In this document: piece by piece, positions 45,443-58,793 of the stretch
Position numbering within the stretch: position 1 is the stretch's first letter
How the letters are laid out: every line of letters starts with the position of its first letter
Assembly: GCA_023630585.1 (NCBI GenBank)
Contig: CM042562.1
Span: 10,008,684-10,072,683, forward strand
From: Cranoglanis bouderius
Taxonomy: Eukaryota; Chordata; Actinopteri; Siluriformes; Cranoglanididae
Length of the DNA stretch: 64,000 bases
Reading direction: 5' to 3'
Made by a program: the position numbers and the translations under genes
The notes under the pieces: model-generated
What the model saw: the letters and a program-made list of their open reading frames with translations, nothing else
What the model was told of the DNA's origin: nothing
The model's database searches: none

Positions 45443-45866
45443 CTATGCACATCACTTTCTCCTCAAATATATCACACACAGAGTGCATATCCAGGTCAGC
45501 CAGATTCATCCATGTAATCCACCTTAATGCTGGAGTTTTGCCGAACTTCAAATTGGAATTTGATTCGCAAGTTAATCTACAAGTGAAACATTGGCAGGCA
45601 GCACTTGAAGATCAGTGATCTGAATAATGGCTTAAGGAAGATCAGTTCAGTGAGCACAGATTTGATACTGTATCTGCAGTCTGCGATAAAGCCAACAAAG
45701 AAGAACTGTCTGATCTCTCAGAAATCAGTTACATAAATGCATTTTCAGTAACTGGACTTACAAAAAATGCATTGAGAATTAAGAGAGGACTCTAAGTGGG
45801 TTATAGAAAGCTATGTGAGTGGTATTAAACTCTCTTATTTCTCCACATTTCAGGCCATTGCATCAT

Positions 45867-45867
<1 letters not shown>

Positions 45868-45911
<44 letters not shown>
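45868..45911. repeat. (GT)n microsatellite
   Basis: About 42 bp of GT dinucleotides. Confidence 0.9.
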
Positions 45912-45912
<1 letters not shown>

Positions 45913-48900
45913 GTCTTCATGTCTTACTGTTTCCAGAGATAGTGTATGTTCCATGTATTATAATGAGGAAATCCATCTTTGTTGTACAGACAACCTGTTT
46001 TATTTGTTTTGTCGATAAATTCACTCAGTCATCATGTCATTCAGATCAGACATTATTTAATTACAACGAATGAATGATGAGAAGCTTTAGTTTTTGGTAA
46101 TAATTTCCTAAACGTTTTCCAATTTACTTGGTGGAGTGTGTGCTGCATGGTACTGAGATAACAATGTCATTTAGTTTGACTCCTCTCCCCAAATTCTCAT
46201 TCCTCATCTTTCTCATTAAATATTAATGTGCACTGGGAGCCATGAGCAAATGCACGCATTTAAAACTGTGCATTTCTGCATTCTGTAACAAGAGAATGCT
46301 CAGTAAATAATTAAGGGTGTTACAAGAGAAAACATGAAAGCAGATGAGCAGGCTGCTCCTCATTAATCTACCAGAGGGATCTTCTCCTCCGTGAACACCA
46401 GACGCCCTGGGCAGCATCACATCAGCTCTGCTTGAACTCTGTGTTCTTTGTGGCTCATCTACAAATTATAATACACATAATCATAATCATATATCTGTCA
46501 ATACATCTACAACTAAATTTAACACAGAAACCTAGAGAATTATATGATGTGTATGTTGTTGTTCTGACTATGTGTGTAAAGTGGAGTTTAAGGCTGTAAC
46601 AAGAAACCTTTTTCTCTGGTTTCGGCCAGTCAATCCTTCGTTCACAGGCACGTGTACGTCCCTGGGCTAGGATCGACATGTCTAGTTTTAATTAGACATT
46701 GAGCAGGCGAAGCTGATTGGGGTGAGTGGCAGAGCTGCTTTTGAGACCAATGAAAAGTTCACTCATCCGTTTATATCACAGCACAAACATCCTGCCATCT
46801 CCATTAGTGGAACACAGACCTTAGGGCATGGCTACACCATTGAAGCATGAATAATTGAAGAATTTATTCCATTGGATTTGTTTTCAGAGGAAGAATGTGC
46901 AAATATCTGTGGAGAGGATGAAAGAGGAGAAAAGTCTGGAACATGGCTGCAGTCGAGAGGGTGGTGAGAGAGGTCACATGACCTCTTTTAGTGCAAAGTT
47001 TACATAATGACACGGATTTAAAGAGCGGTCAGAAGTCAGGCTCGTCTGGGCCACACATGTTAGAAAACATAATATTTAATGGACCAGAAAGGGGAAGGGA
47101 ATGTGTGACAGTAATTATTAGATAAGATTCTGATGATTTAAGTCATCATCCTGGTTAAAAAGCACTACAGTGCCGTTCCTGGATTTGTATGAAAAGGGCA
47201 AAAAGAATGTATTTTCATACATAATAGAAAAATAAAAAAAATGTAAAAAATCCCACAAAATACTGCAAACAAGAAAATAGTACTTTATTTATGTTAATGA
47301 AATAGTATTGTGTGTTTTAATAAAATATAGAAAATAAAACAGAGATGCCTTCGGAAAAGATGGGACTTCACTACACCTTCCAATGAATTATGAACAGGCA
47401 GTTTTTGTAGTTTCTTATGAGATGGAAAAATGATAGAACTCACACTAACAACTAGTGATCTTACACCAAATTACTGAGAATCATCACAAGCTACCCAACT
47501 TGTTGCCAGATCAAAACCAAATTCACAGAAAAACTCTGACCAGCACATACTCCCAACATCCAGACAACATCCAGAATCACATTTGATATTTGATACTAAC
47601 CTAAAATTTGATTTAGATGAAGGCCCCTCACATACTACATAAATCAGGGTAAAGGTCATGTGTTATAACCCCGACATAAAGGGGACATAATATCTGTATC
47701 ACTACATCAAATGATAAAGTGTCTCTCTTTCTCTCTGTGTGTTCATAAGAGGTTAACATACAGTAGCTGCAAGATCATAGTAGCTTTACTTGCTAGCTAG
47801 CATCCAGTTCTAAGGTCACAGGTCTCAGGGTAAATATGCTGAGTACAATTATATGTTCTGTGGTATCCTTATAAATTAAATCTCATAGTTTCAGAGAACT
47901 AATCATAGACATGCTGGGAACAGCAGGTTCTTTGGCCTGATTGTCTGTATTTTTATTATTATTTTTTTATTGACTTCTATTTCTACATCTGTTTCTTTGT
48001 AAGTAACTAATCAATGATAATCCGATAGATCCTTAGAAGGTTAGTGGTCCTTACATTTTTAATACTACCTTCAGGGGAATATGATTCTTACAGGTAAATG
48101 ATTATGAATAAGTATCACTCCATACAGGATTTTGCAGAGTTTTTTTTTGTGATTGTTGCGGCACTGCATGCTTTGCCTCACTTGTGTTTTAAACTGCCTT
48201 TTATTTGAATATTGTTAGTTTTGTGTTTTTTGTTCTTTTTTGACATGCTTGAATTTGCTGTGGCTTTTTTTGTTTTTTTTTCTTCTTCAAAATTTGCGCT
48301 ACAACTTGAGGAGTCTTTGGTGCATTTTTGGGGAAAACTACTTGAATTGTCTTTTTCAGTGTTGTTTGTTGGTTAATGAGACCTTTTAGCGGTATTCATG
48401 TTTGACACATACGAATCAAATAGGGCTTTGGTTGAATGCGCATTGTGATGTCATTACATGTCACGTTGTAATGATGTCGCATGACGCATCTTGGCCCAAA
48501 TCTGTGGAAAATCTGCTGTGATTTTGAAAAATTGCAAGCTCCTCTGAATATTGCAGTTTCCTTGATTTTGCATTAATTTCTGTGATTGCAGAATCCTAGA
48601 GGAACTGAAGGATGATAGAACATGGCTACACAGTGACACCGGACAGAAAGAATCCAAGGTCCTCTCTCGTACTCTGTCTCTCACTAAAGCCATATGAAGG
48701 GTAGTTCTTGAAGGTAGGGTAGATAATCCTTTTATTTTGTTCTAACGCTCCTCTCATTGCTGATCCCAATATAGCCTTTAAGAGCTACATGAGAGCCATT
48801 TACTGCTGCATGCTCCTTTCAGCATGTTTTGACTTTTGACTTTAACTATGAGAGCAACTCTTTTTCATCTTCACTAGGAATGGCAGAAATCTGTTTTGTT

Positions 48901-50480
48901 TCTATTGATTTCCTCTCAGATGTGTGGAATACTCGGTAATCTTCTTGATTTATGATAGTGATAGATTTATAGATTGATAGTGATAGATTTATTTAGCAGC
49001 TTTAGCAGCTTCCCTGTCTTTCGTTTTTTCTCTTTTACAGTATCTGTCCACCTTACTATGAATGTGCAAGTAATTAAGAATGTGTCCATAATCAGTGTGT
49101 GGATAATTACGGAAATCTTATAATCTTTGTTTCTATTCACAGTCACATGATATGGATAAACTGCGTGTCTTGGTATCGCAGAGTCTTTAGAGCATCAGGA
49201 TTGTGTGGTTACACTTCTATGCACTATGTACTGTATATTGCATCGTGTACTGTATGTTCCGTGATGTGCTGTAGCTTTGATCATGCAATTTCATCAGTGT
49301 AGCCATCCTGTTTTATTTCCAATAAAATCAAACTGTCCCTTTTCCAATGATATTCTGATAGTTGCTGCAGTTATCCATGGTTATGGCCATGGTGGCTTTT
49401 GCTTACACCTCCACTAAGCACTCCTCCCTTTTCAGCTAAACTCTGGTACTGACTCTGTTTATAAGCCTAATTGAGTTGGCGGAACCAATGAGTTCACCCT
49501 TGACCACTTGTATTGTGGAAATATAGCACGGCATCAGATTAACACAACAGGCTTTATTCACGTCCCATGGCTGACCCAGCATCGTGCTGGTGCCACTATT
49601 GGACACCAGCATTCTCTTTTTGTCTGCAGAGTGGTGGCCTATTCTGTCTCATCAAAGTTTCAGGAGTCATTCAATAGAGCGGCACTATCTGTCCAGGGGA
49701 GCCAGTGTTGGCAGCGGAACTGGACACCCAGGCTCCCAGGCCTGGCTCTATTACTAAGGCCCTGTCACAGCCATCTCATCTGGAGAGCCACTGGAAAAAA
49801 CGCACAGGTGGTGTGCAGAGCCATGGATAATTCACATGTGACCCTTCTTTGATAGCTCGGCAAATGTCTGCACATCTGTTCTTCAATGCGATAATGTTGC
49901 TTTATGAAATATTGCCTAAAAATATGTGAGTGCAACAAACAGAACATGGACATGCCCTAAATTTCATCACCATGGATTCTTTCTGGAGATTTCTGGAGCC
50001 CTCATTTATAAGATCTGCATCACTAATCTGAATTCATTAGAATATTTGACTCAACTACAGATTCTGTTCTTAAGAGGACTCTAAGGACATTTTGGTCTCC
50101 TTTCCCTTCATTTCTTCACCTCACAACACTTTCTAAAGTGGCTGAAAAGTGTGTCTCTTGAGGGGGGGTTATGGGGGGCACTATTATCCTATTCATTTGT
50201 CTGCTTATGTTTGTTTCAGCCGGTTTTCCAGTTTGCATATCCATGTGAAGGTCAAATAAACTCCCAAGTCATTTACAATAATTGGATTTTTTTCGGCTTG
50301 TTAGCAAAGTCATTGTTTATTTGAATACATATTTTGTACTTTGGGGAGTTTTAGAAAAGGTTGAATTAAGGTTAAAAAGATTTCAGGGGATTTAATTCTC
50401 AGTAGGGTGAGTGCATGGGTAAATCGCTGGTCTCAGTAATAGTTTAACTTAGAGACAATATGGATATTTTATTCGTAGAC
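45912..50480. other. Intergenic, no gene recognised
   Basis: About 4.6 kb without recognisable exons, RNA genes or clear transposons. A few T-rich runs occur near 48130-48290. No open frame carries a known motif. Confidence 0.45.
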
Positions 50481-50486
50481 ATGAGC

Positions 50487-50730
50487 CTATATTAGAGAAT
50501 AGACACGTATCACAAAGTCTGGGTCATCCGGATGGATCAGAGGATTATCCAAGGCATGGACACAGATACTGAAGAGGTCGCTGAGCTCTTCCTCAATGCT
50601 TTCATGACTCCTGCGTATTGGGAAAAGCACATTGTTTTCTACAACATAACTTTCTATACTATTAGGATGCAGAGCCAATTGCTCAACTGCAGTCCACTTT
50701 GAGCTGTCCAAGCAATTCAGGAACTATCAG
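50487..50730 (-). other. Unidentified 74-80 codon open frame followed by AATAAA
   Basis: The frame reads through TTG rather than ATG at its left-most M. It ends TAG at 50487-50489, and AATAAA follows about 15 nt later on the same strand. Composition is protein-like (acidic, with SIEEELSDLF and DNPLIHPDDPDFVIR). No family recognised. It could be a terminal exon, a retrocopy end or chance. Confidence 0.2.
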
Positions 50731-50789
50731 TGTGGCGATCCACTCAGTGCAGATCCAGATAAAGATAAACGAACACTTAATGCCAAATT

Positions 50790-51075
50790 ACAGTGCTGTG
50801 AAAAAGTATTTGATTTTTTCCTGTTTTTGTGTATATCTCATACTAAATTGTTTCAGAAATTAAAATAAAATCTAAGATAAAACAAAGGCAACCTGAGTAA
50901 CTACAAAATACAGTTTTTAAATGATAATGTTATTGATTGAAGCAAAAAGGTTATCCAGTACCAACTGGGCCTGTGTGAAAATGTATTTGCCCCCATAGTT
51001 ACTAATTCCCTAAATCTATGAAACTGCATTCATAATGGGGTTCAGCTGGACTAGACGCAACCAGGCCTGATTACT
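50790..51075 (+). mobile_element. Tc1-like non-autonomous element fragment
   Basis: Begins after TTA with 'cagtgctgtgaaaaagtatt' and continues with 'gtgtgaaaatgtatttgccc', a layout of common fish elements of this superfamily. No second terminal repeat found. Confidence 0.55.
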
Positions 51076-51169
51076 GCAACTATTTAGTATGAAATATACA
51101 CAAAAACAGTATGTATGCATTGTCCTGTGTATTTATTGTACATTGCACTTGTCTGTTGTTGCACAGTGG

Positions 51170-51250
51170 TCCTGAAGAAACATTTAGTTCCAATATACTG
51201 TATACACGTTATATAGATGAATGACAATAAAAACCCACTTTTACTTGACT
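51170..51250 (+). repeat. L2-like LINE 3' tail
   Basis: 'gtcctgaagaaacatttagt' followed by 'gaatgacaataaaaacccac' and 'ttacttgacttg' matches a LINE 3' tail. Only the extreme 3' end is present. Confidence 0.5.
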
Positions 51251-51479
51251 TGAAATGTTTAAAAAAAACCTTCAGTTTGGGCTTAGTAAACATGGTGCAA
51301 AGAAAATCAGGAGTACTAATTTTTAATCAGAAATCTTTCGTCATTACCAGCCATATTCAGAGGTGGGTCAAAAAGTAAATGTGCAAATGCTCATCTATTA
51401 AACGTTGAGGTACAGTTTCAAATTCTTTACTCAAGTTAAAGCTAATAGTTAGCTGTCTCAATAAAAACTAGTTACGAAT

Positions 51480-51725
51480 ACATTCATTCAACTTCAGTAA
51501 CCGCTTTATCCTCGTTAGTGCCGCAGTGGATCCAGAGGTAATCCTGGCAACACTGGGCTGAAGTTGGGAGCACTCACCCCGGATGGGATGCCGGTCCATT
51601 TCAGGGCACCATTCACATGTACATTCACATCCAGGGGTATTTAGCCTAGCCAATCAACCTATGTGCATGTTTGTGGACATTGGGGGAAACCCGAGAACCT
51701 GGAGGAAACCCATGCAAACACAGGG
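51480..51725 (-). repeat. Fish SINE copy, minus orientation, good 3' tail
   Basis: 'cattcattcaacttcagtaa', 'ccgctttatcctcgttagtg', 'atgggatgccggtccatttc', 'gagaacctggaggaaaccca'. This is the best-preserved copy of the family also seen at 1370, 2533 and 20070. Lacks the head. Confidence 0.7.
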
Positions 51726-52574
51726 AGGACTACAAATAAAAAAATAATAATTAGCTAATGACAGATACTGTTTATATTTAAAGTTAGAGATATTAGGTCA
51801 CGTTTTAATATTTTATATTTACAGGAGAATTTGTCAATATGTAGAAGATGTAGAAACTAGAAAAAAATAGAAATATATAGAAATATATTTACATATGTAA
51901 ATGTAAAATGTCGGAATTTACAAATACACACTCCTCTGTTCTTATTGTCACATCTGTTTAAATTTATTAAGAATTTTAATCTACCATTGCTTAAAGCCAT
52001 CTTGCAAAAAGTGAGCATTGGACACAATTATAGAGTATCTGTAGTGAGTAGAAAGTAGATATTTTGTTTTAGAAAAGCAATGAGTACTTTCTCAAGTACA
52101 GATATTTGATAACTGTACTTAAATGCAGAAATGAAGTACTCTGTTTTTTTCCCCCATCTCTGTTCATTGAATAATTCTTCTAATACATCACATAGCTGAT
52201 AAAACTAACTGTAGTCATTGTTTGTATACTATATCAATTTTCAATTGTGGTATTAAACAGTAAACTAACAACACTAGGTCCTTACTGAAAGCTACAGAAT
52301 TCCCATCGGTCCTATCTATCTCCAAAATTGGAGTGTGCTTCAAGTTGTTCCCACAGTTATCATGAGAGATGTATCATTTATAAATCCCCAAAGATTTCAA
52401 ACAGTGAGAGATGGCTTGGAGCCCTTATGTGTTGTTTCATGCCCCTTATACCATGGTCTGTCTGAATACTCAATTCTGATTGGCTGGAAGGTGTGTGTTC
52501 AAACCATATAATGTGTAAGTAGTTCCAGTCAGTTTAATCACTGTTCTATATTAATACACTGCCTATAAACAATT

Positions 52575-52800
52575 TCAGTAAATTAAACAGTTTCCTCCCC
52601 CTGTCCAAAGACATGCATTGTAGGCTGATTGGCATTTCCAAATTGTCTGTAGTGTGTGCGTAATTGGGCCCTGTGATGTGTTGGCACCCTGTCCAGGGTG
52701 TCCCCTGCCTTATTCCCCGAGTTCCCTGGGATAGGCTCCAGGCTCTTCTGCGACCCTGTGTAGGATAAGCGATATGGAAAATGGATGGGATGGATGGGTA
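52575..52800 (+). repeat. Dispersed fish SINE-like repeat, plus orientation
   Basis: Same family as 14975-15280: 'gtccaaagacatgcattgta', 'gcaccctgtccagggtgtcc', tail 'gtgtaggataagcgatatgg' ending in GGATGGATG. Head missing. Confidence 0.75.
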
Positions 52801-53960
52801 ACCCAAGAAACATCATATATATCTTCTTCTAAACAGATTTTCGAAATGGAATGATCTCTGCATGAATAATATTCATGAACTAATTTGCTGAGCTAGTCAT
52901 CATTGATCATCATGTTTCACTGCCATAGTGGATCAATTAGAGAGGATGCAGCCATTAGTGAGAGGAGGCAGAGTAGCCACTCCACCAAACAGTTGGAGAA
53001 TGACTAAATGGATTAATGTGAGCGTGATAACATTATGATGGGCACAGCATGTCAAAGAAACATTACAACTCAATATCAAACCTTTGTGTCATGCATTTAA
53101 ACTGAAATTCACTGACTTTCACAAACATTACATTTCATACCCCATACAGGGTTTTTTTTTTGCACTGGTACTTGGGACATTGTAACAGTTTAGGAAATGT
53201 TTTAGAATGGATAATCCAATTTTTGGCAAGAATTATGTTTATATACCACATATTAATTTTTCTCATTTCCCAACTGAATAACATCAAACATTAGATCAAT
53301 TCATTTCATTCTGTGGACAATAATGGAGACTTTTTTTTTTTTTATTCAAGGCACCTGAACATCTGAAAAGTGCAAGAAACTTGTCAGTTCATTATAGTAC
53401 CTTATTGTATATTTATTCAACCCATAGACTATAGTGAGAAAGTCATGTGTGGCTTGTATTATGGGCTGTATTGGTGACATTAAAATAGCATACAGAGGTG
53501 CCACCTCTGGGGAAGCCCTGTGTCAAAATATCAAAGGGGTGAATGATATTGATATCAATCACCATAAACAGCACGCAAGTGTGTTGAATAAATATTTATT
53601 CCCCAGCATTATAGTATGTTATAGTAACAGTGAGGTTTTATTACCTGATACTTCTCTCCTTTTTTACGGACTGTGTCAAAGTCCCAGCCATTCAGAGAGG
53701 CTATAAAAATAAAACTGCTCTGGCAGTGGAAAAATGTCTTAACAGCTCCACTCATCAGTGGACATGGGCTGAGATGTATTTTAGTATGATTGAAAAAGTA
53801 CCTCAAGTAGCCTACAACTGAATTTCCTCACTAAAAGCCTCATCCAGGAAAAGTGAATGAACAGTTAAGGTTGCCAGGATCTGAATCTTGTAATAATATC
53901 AAAATACAAATGGGTGACAAATTACAGTAAAACCTGTGAGTCTGTTATGCTGAGGCATTT
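52801..53960. other. Intergenic, no gene recognised
   Basis: No exon or repeat family recognised. A T-rich run lies near 53330. Confidence 0.4.
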
Positions 53961-53969
53961 TATGTTCTT

Positions 53970-54355
53970 CTAACCTTTATACTCTGATGAAACATTTCTA
54001 TCTTGATGGGAGTGGTGTCTTCCAGGATGTTTCCAGCCCCAATCTGCAGGGCACAAGAGCTCACTGAATGGTTTGATGAGGATGAAAGTGATGTAAATCA
54101 ATATGTTATGGCCTTCCCAGTCACAATATCTCAACCCAATTGAACATCCATGGAAGATTTTGGACTGACATATTTGCACTGTGCTCTCCACTACCATCAT
54201 CAAAATACCAGTTAAGGGAATATCTTCTGGAAGAATGGCATTCATCCATCTAGTATAATACCAAGTGCAGTGAAGCTGTTCTGGTGGCTCATGGTGGTCC
54301 AGCTACCTTAATAAGACGATTTTTAAAAAATTTTTAATCACCCATCTGTAGATTT
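53970..54355 (+). mobile_element. Degenerate Tc1/mariner transposase remnant
   Basis: In plus-strand frames with several stops it encodes YLNPIEHPWKILD (the conserved PIEHLW-type motif with the catalytic Glu) and later LVAHGGPATLIRRF, the usual C-terminal end of such transposases. Much older than the copy at 35934. Confidence 0.65.
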
Positions 54356-54369
54356 GGAAGGCCTTCCAT

Positions 54370-55930
54370 TCATTACACCATCAGGAAATGAGACCTTCTG
54401 AGACCTGGACTATGCCTCTGTGTGTTTTTCATTTCTCTTTTATATGTCTATCTTGTAGCATCTGATAGCTACTGAAACTGAGGTATGTATTAGAATGAAA
54501 GGAGTGAAAAAAATCCTCTTCTGAGGTTAACCATCAGGTATTTGAAGCTGAATTTTTGTGGCAGTGATATGTCGAAGCCCAGTCTTTCCAGAATGTACAG
54601 ACAGGAATACAAAAATGGTGACTTCTGCACAAAAAACACAGTGCACATCTGAGCTACCCACACTTCTCTATTCTTATGGTTTAGTTTAGTTAGTTTACAT
54701 TCGCTCTGCACTCAGTAGTCCTGAGACATAGGTACTTACAATCCCAGCCCCTAACATTTCCATTCCTGAAAAGAGCCTTTTGTGCAATAGAAAATGCTCT
54801 CCTACCGGTTTCAGATCCCTGTGGGTAAAATTCTTGCGATGTCACTTCACAGACCCCCACCTTTTCACACTCTCTTTCATTCTCTGTTTCACACTCTCCC
54901 CATTTCCTGTACTGACTGCACACACAGCTCAGAACATTGCTCTTATGTTTGAAAAACTCTCATGAGTGCTGCCTCCAGGAGCTGAACTTTGTGATATTCT
55001 AATTGCTTTCCACTATTTTCAGCAGCCCTCCCCCCTCACCAGCATGTCCCAGAGCCTTGTAGGCATGCAGGCAGAAATAGCACACATTGCTTCTATCTAT
55101 CTGTGCCTTTCTAGAAAGACGAAAGAGCCACCAGTAAAAAAGCAGATTACGCAGTTCTCCGACCCAACCACGTCCCTCGCCAGGCCACCCACAGCCAGAC
55201 ACCTAATAAGGTTGATGGGGAAGCCTCTCTTCTATTAAACTTCACTTTCTGCATTGGACGAAAATGAAAGAAGTAAAACAATGGACTTCTTTTATCTGTA
55301 GGATGATGGATATCGAAGATAGGTTATTATTTTAGTCCTGTCTATAAAATTTGTTTTACGCAACCTTCTCATGAAAATTTTATAAGACTCTGAAAAGTGA
55401 GTGTGATAGATTTAATACAAATGAAGTAAGCAAAGGAACAAATGTTAACCCTATCTATTACAAAATTTCCCATTAGTTCAATCATGTGAATTCCTTATAT
55501 GTAATTCTTGTGAGTAACTTGCAGCAGCATAAGACTTCATGTACAGGTGGCACCCAATCCTTTTAGTATGAGGGGGCAGTACCATGCAGGTGTTAATTTA
55601 GCCACATGCTGTTAAGCCTGCCCAGCAAAGCCTTTAGTATAGTGCTCAGCTGTGGCAGTGGCTGCCAAGCATTATCTTTTTGTTGGTTTTTCTTTTGCTG
55701 TTGCTCCACTACCACGTTAACTTGGACCTGTCCAAAGGTATGCCGAGCAAACAGCAGGCCATTAATCAACGGTGACCCATCTTATTTGACATTTATCCAT
55801 TTGGCTGGCACTTTATCCAAAGTGTCTTACAATCAAGCAAGCCAACGTTCATGGGTTTAAATCCCAGGACTGTTGAATGTAGGTCTTTCAAGCAAGACTC
55901 TTAACCCTCAACCGCCAGGATTATATAATT
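54370..55930. other. Intergenic, no gene recognised
   Basis: No supportable exon. A segment at about 55795-55850 ('ggctggcactttatccaaag') resembles part of a dispersed fish repeat. Confidence 0.4.
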
Positions 55931-55937
55931 TATTCCA

Positions 55938-56104
55938 CATTTTCCCAACCCTGGTCCTGGAGAACCCCTTGCCTGCACATTTCAGTGTTTTCCCTGTTCT
56001 AACACACCCACTTCAAGGACTGTTAAATAATTGAAATAGTTAATTGGTTGAATCAAGTGTTGAGAGAAGCGAATAACTAAAATTTGCAGGACAGAGGTTG
56101 GGAA
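55938..56104. mobile_element. Palindromic MITE-like repeat
   Basis: Begins 'ttcccaaccctggtcctgga' and ends 'gcaggacagaggttgggaa', with internal 'gcacatttcagtgttttccc' inverted as 'aaaatttgcagg'. A short foldback element common in fish genomes. No coding capacity. Confidence 0.6.
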
Positions 56105-58210
56105 CCTGTATTTTAGTCCAAGCAACTGTGGGTTAAAGAGCCTTGGTCAAATGCCCCTTTTCTAAGGGAAGCTTTGACAGTTTGTGGATTTAAACCCACA
56201 ACCTTTTGATTATTTGCTCAGAATCTTAACAGCTGAACCACAACTGACCCACCTTCAATTTCCATTTTCCAGGTTTCCTAACACTGGACTGTATTCAGGT
56301 GAAAGGAGAAGTATGCATGCTTTTAAAATGAAGCTATCTTTGGTACCAACAACCAAGTTGTAAACCAGGCATGGCATGCTCCTTCTAGCCATCATCAATG
56401 AAAAATAACAGCCACAAGAGGGCACAGAGGCCTATTAGACATCCTCGTTCATTTATCATAGCAACAACAGCAGTAGCTGGGGGCTCAGGAGCGTGCACAC
56501 ACACACACATCCATCAATCAACAGCATGTGATAATGGCCCAAGCGATTACTAAAGCATGTGCAGAGATGGTGGACAGCCAGGGCCAGGGAGAAAGATGAT
56601 CTTATTGTCAGTGTGGTGGGAGGCCACGTGTAAGGCAACTGACACATTCCGGGAAAGGCACGCATTGTGTCCTTGAGGAGTGATACAGATAAATCAACAT
56701 TTTTTGGAGATCGACGGCCAGCATATCTGACCAGAACTACATCAGAGATGAGGATGCATTTCCATTATGAAGAAAATTGAAGAGAGTGATGCAAGCCATC
56801 TTTGCTCAATATGATTCAGTCCATTTTGCATCTTATGTACAACCTTTATGTTCCCTAACAGTGTAAAAGCCTGCCTAAACATTGATTTTATCGCTCAGCC
56901 TATTAAAGCACCACTTGTAGAAGCACAGCATATCTATTCTTTCTTCTATCAAACATTCCCAATAGGGAGAAAATTAGACATTTCCTGTCTGAGAACTTGT
57001 CATTTTTTGAGAACTGCTACTAGCCTTTTATTCCCCCTCACCCCACATTGGGATGTAAAGGGAAAACTATGACTGCCCCAGGGCTTTAACAGGTTTTACT
57101 GCAGGGCAGTAATGTTTCTGGAACCTGACTAAAGCATGAGAACTAGCTACTGGCTATTGATAGCCAGACTTTCAGTAAAGTCACCCAGCTCCATGACTTC
57201 CAAAACACTGAAGGTAACCGTCACCTCAAGCTGGAAAGGTAGTACAATTTTACACTCAGAAATGGATTTCTAAAATAAGCAACACATTTTTTCTTCTCCA
57301 GAGCCCACAGATACAAGATGTCCTCCATGCAGCTTTCGGGTGATCCTTTAGCACTTGCGAGAAAAGAGCTTGACCATCCATAGGACTGGAATTTATGGTT
57401 GCTAGGAAACTTCAAAAACATGGCTTACAAAAAATAGAAGCATGGATATCTTGCTTGATACAGTGGATCAATCACACCTGATTGGATTCCATAATACCAT
57501 TCATGTGTAATGACAATAAAGTTGAATCTAATCTAATCTAATCATATTTATTTGATTTGTGAACAACCCTTGAATTTAACACCACCTACACTTGATTACT
57601 CCAAAAGGCCTGGTCAACCAGCTCCACCTATGCACATTAACAATGACACTCAGGCAACGTGTTTGCCTTTCCGCCTTCCAGCCTCTTCTACATCCAAAAC
57701 AATGAACTGTGGCTGCTTTTCAACAGCCCCTTTTAAGGAAATGGCAGTGCTCCGATAGACATCAAGCTAAGCTGAGGGAAAACATCCACATGATGAGAGC
57801 ATACATGCAGTGGATGGAAACATTTAGAATTAAAAAGATACTCTCCTTGAAATAGCTTAAAATTTAAACAATACCAGAAGTAGCTCTAGCTGATCTGATG
57901 TTCTTTTAAAGAAAAACCCAAAAACCTACATGTGGGTTTTTGTGGGATTGTATATACAAGCACAAATGTTCCCACAATTCCAGGTTATTTTGCCCTAAAG
58001 TGTAGATCTGATCTGATCCATGCAAATTGTATTGGAATAAAATGGGGATTCCATCTAAATTGTCTCGTAAATTATTTTGACTGAGTATTGACCGAGTGGT
58101 CATGGTTAATTTAAACAGCTTTAACTTTTTAAAAAATAAACTGCAGTCCTAGTTTGGTTGAAAAGAAGACATATTTTATCAAATGGGCAAAAGGCATTTG
58201 GGATTAATTG
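56105..58210. other. Intergenic, no gene recognised; L2-like tail at 57455-57545
   Basis: 57455-57545 ends 'gtaatgacaataaagttgaa' followed by (TCTAA)-type pentamers, like a LINE 3' tail. Otherwise no exon or RNA gene is supportable. Confidence 0.4.
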
Positions 58211-58215
58211 TTAAT

Positions 58216-58221
58216 TTTATT
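58216..58221 (-). terminator. Candidate calm2 polyadenylation signal (AATAAA)
   Basis: AATAAA on the minus strand, about 570 nt after the calmodulin stop, consistent with a moderate 3' UTR. Not confirmed by transcripts. Confidence 0.4.
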
Positions 58222-58793
58222 GGAAAACAAATATACAACTTGGAATGGATTCTTTGAGGCATGTCTGTGCCATAAGCAGTTAACAAAGAAAAAGTGACTA
58301 ATTATAAAGCATAGTAATAACGAGAGAACAGAAATACAAAAAGACTATAGTGTACGAGTACCTGCTGATAAACCCGTTAGTATTTAATTCACTGATGTTG
58401 CAATAGTGCAATGTTGAGGATTTTCTTCCACTTTTATATGTAGTCCGTTGTCCATGCAGAGCAGTTCCTCAAAAATAGGAAAGAAAGAGGGAGAGAAAGA
58501 GGAATTGGAGTAATTTAGACTCCGCTCATGAGGTGACAGGCAAGCAGACTGCAAAAAGCACAAAAAGAAGGTAGTGCCAGCCAAAGTGTCTGCCTATACC
58601 CGTCACCTGGTCCTGTGACAGCCCGCAAGATCAAAATGTTAACAATTACCAAGTGCGGAAAGGGGCAAAACAAAAAGAAAATTACACATGCAGTTCCTTT
58701 GGACAGCAGAAGATGGGAGAATTAAAATGAAACATTTTACATAGATTAAAAAGAAAAGGCAAAGTTTTATACAAGAAATTCTGTACAAGGATT

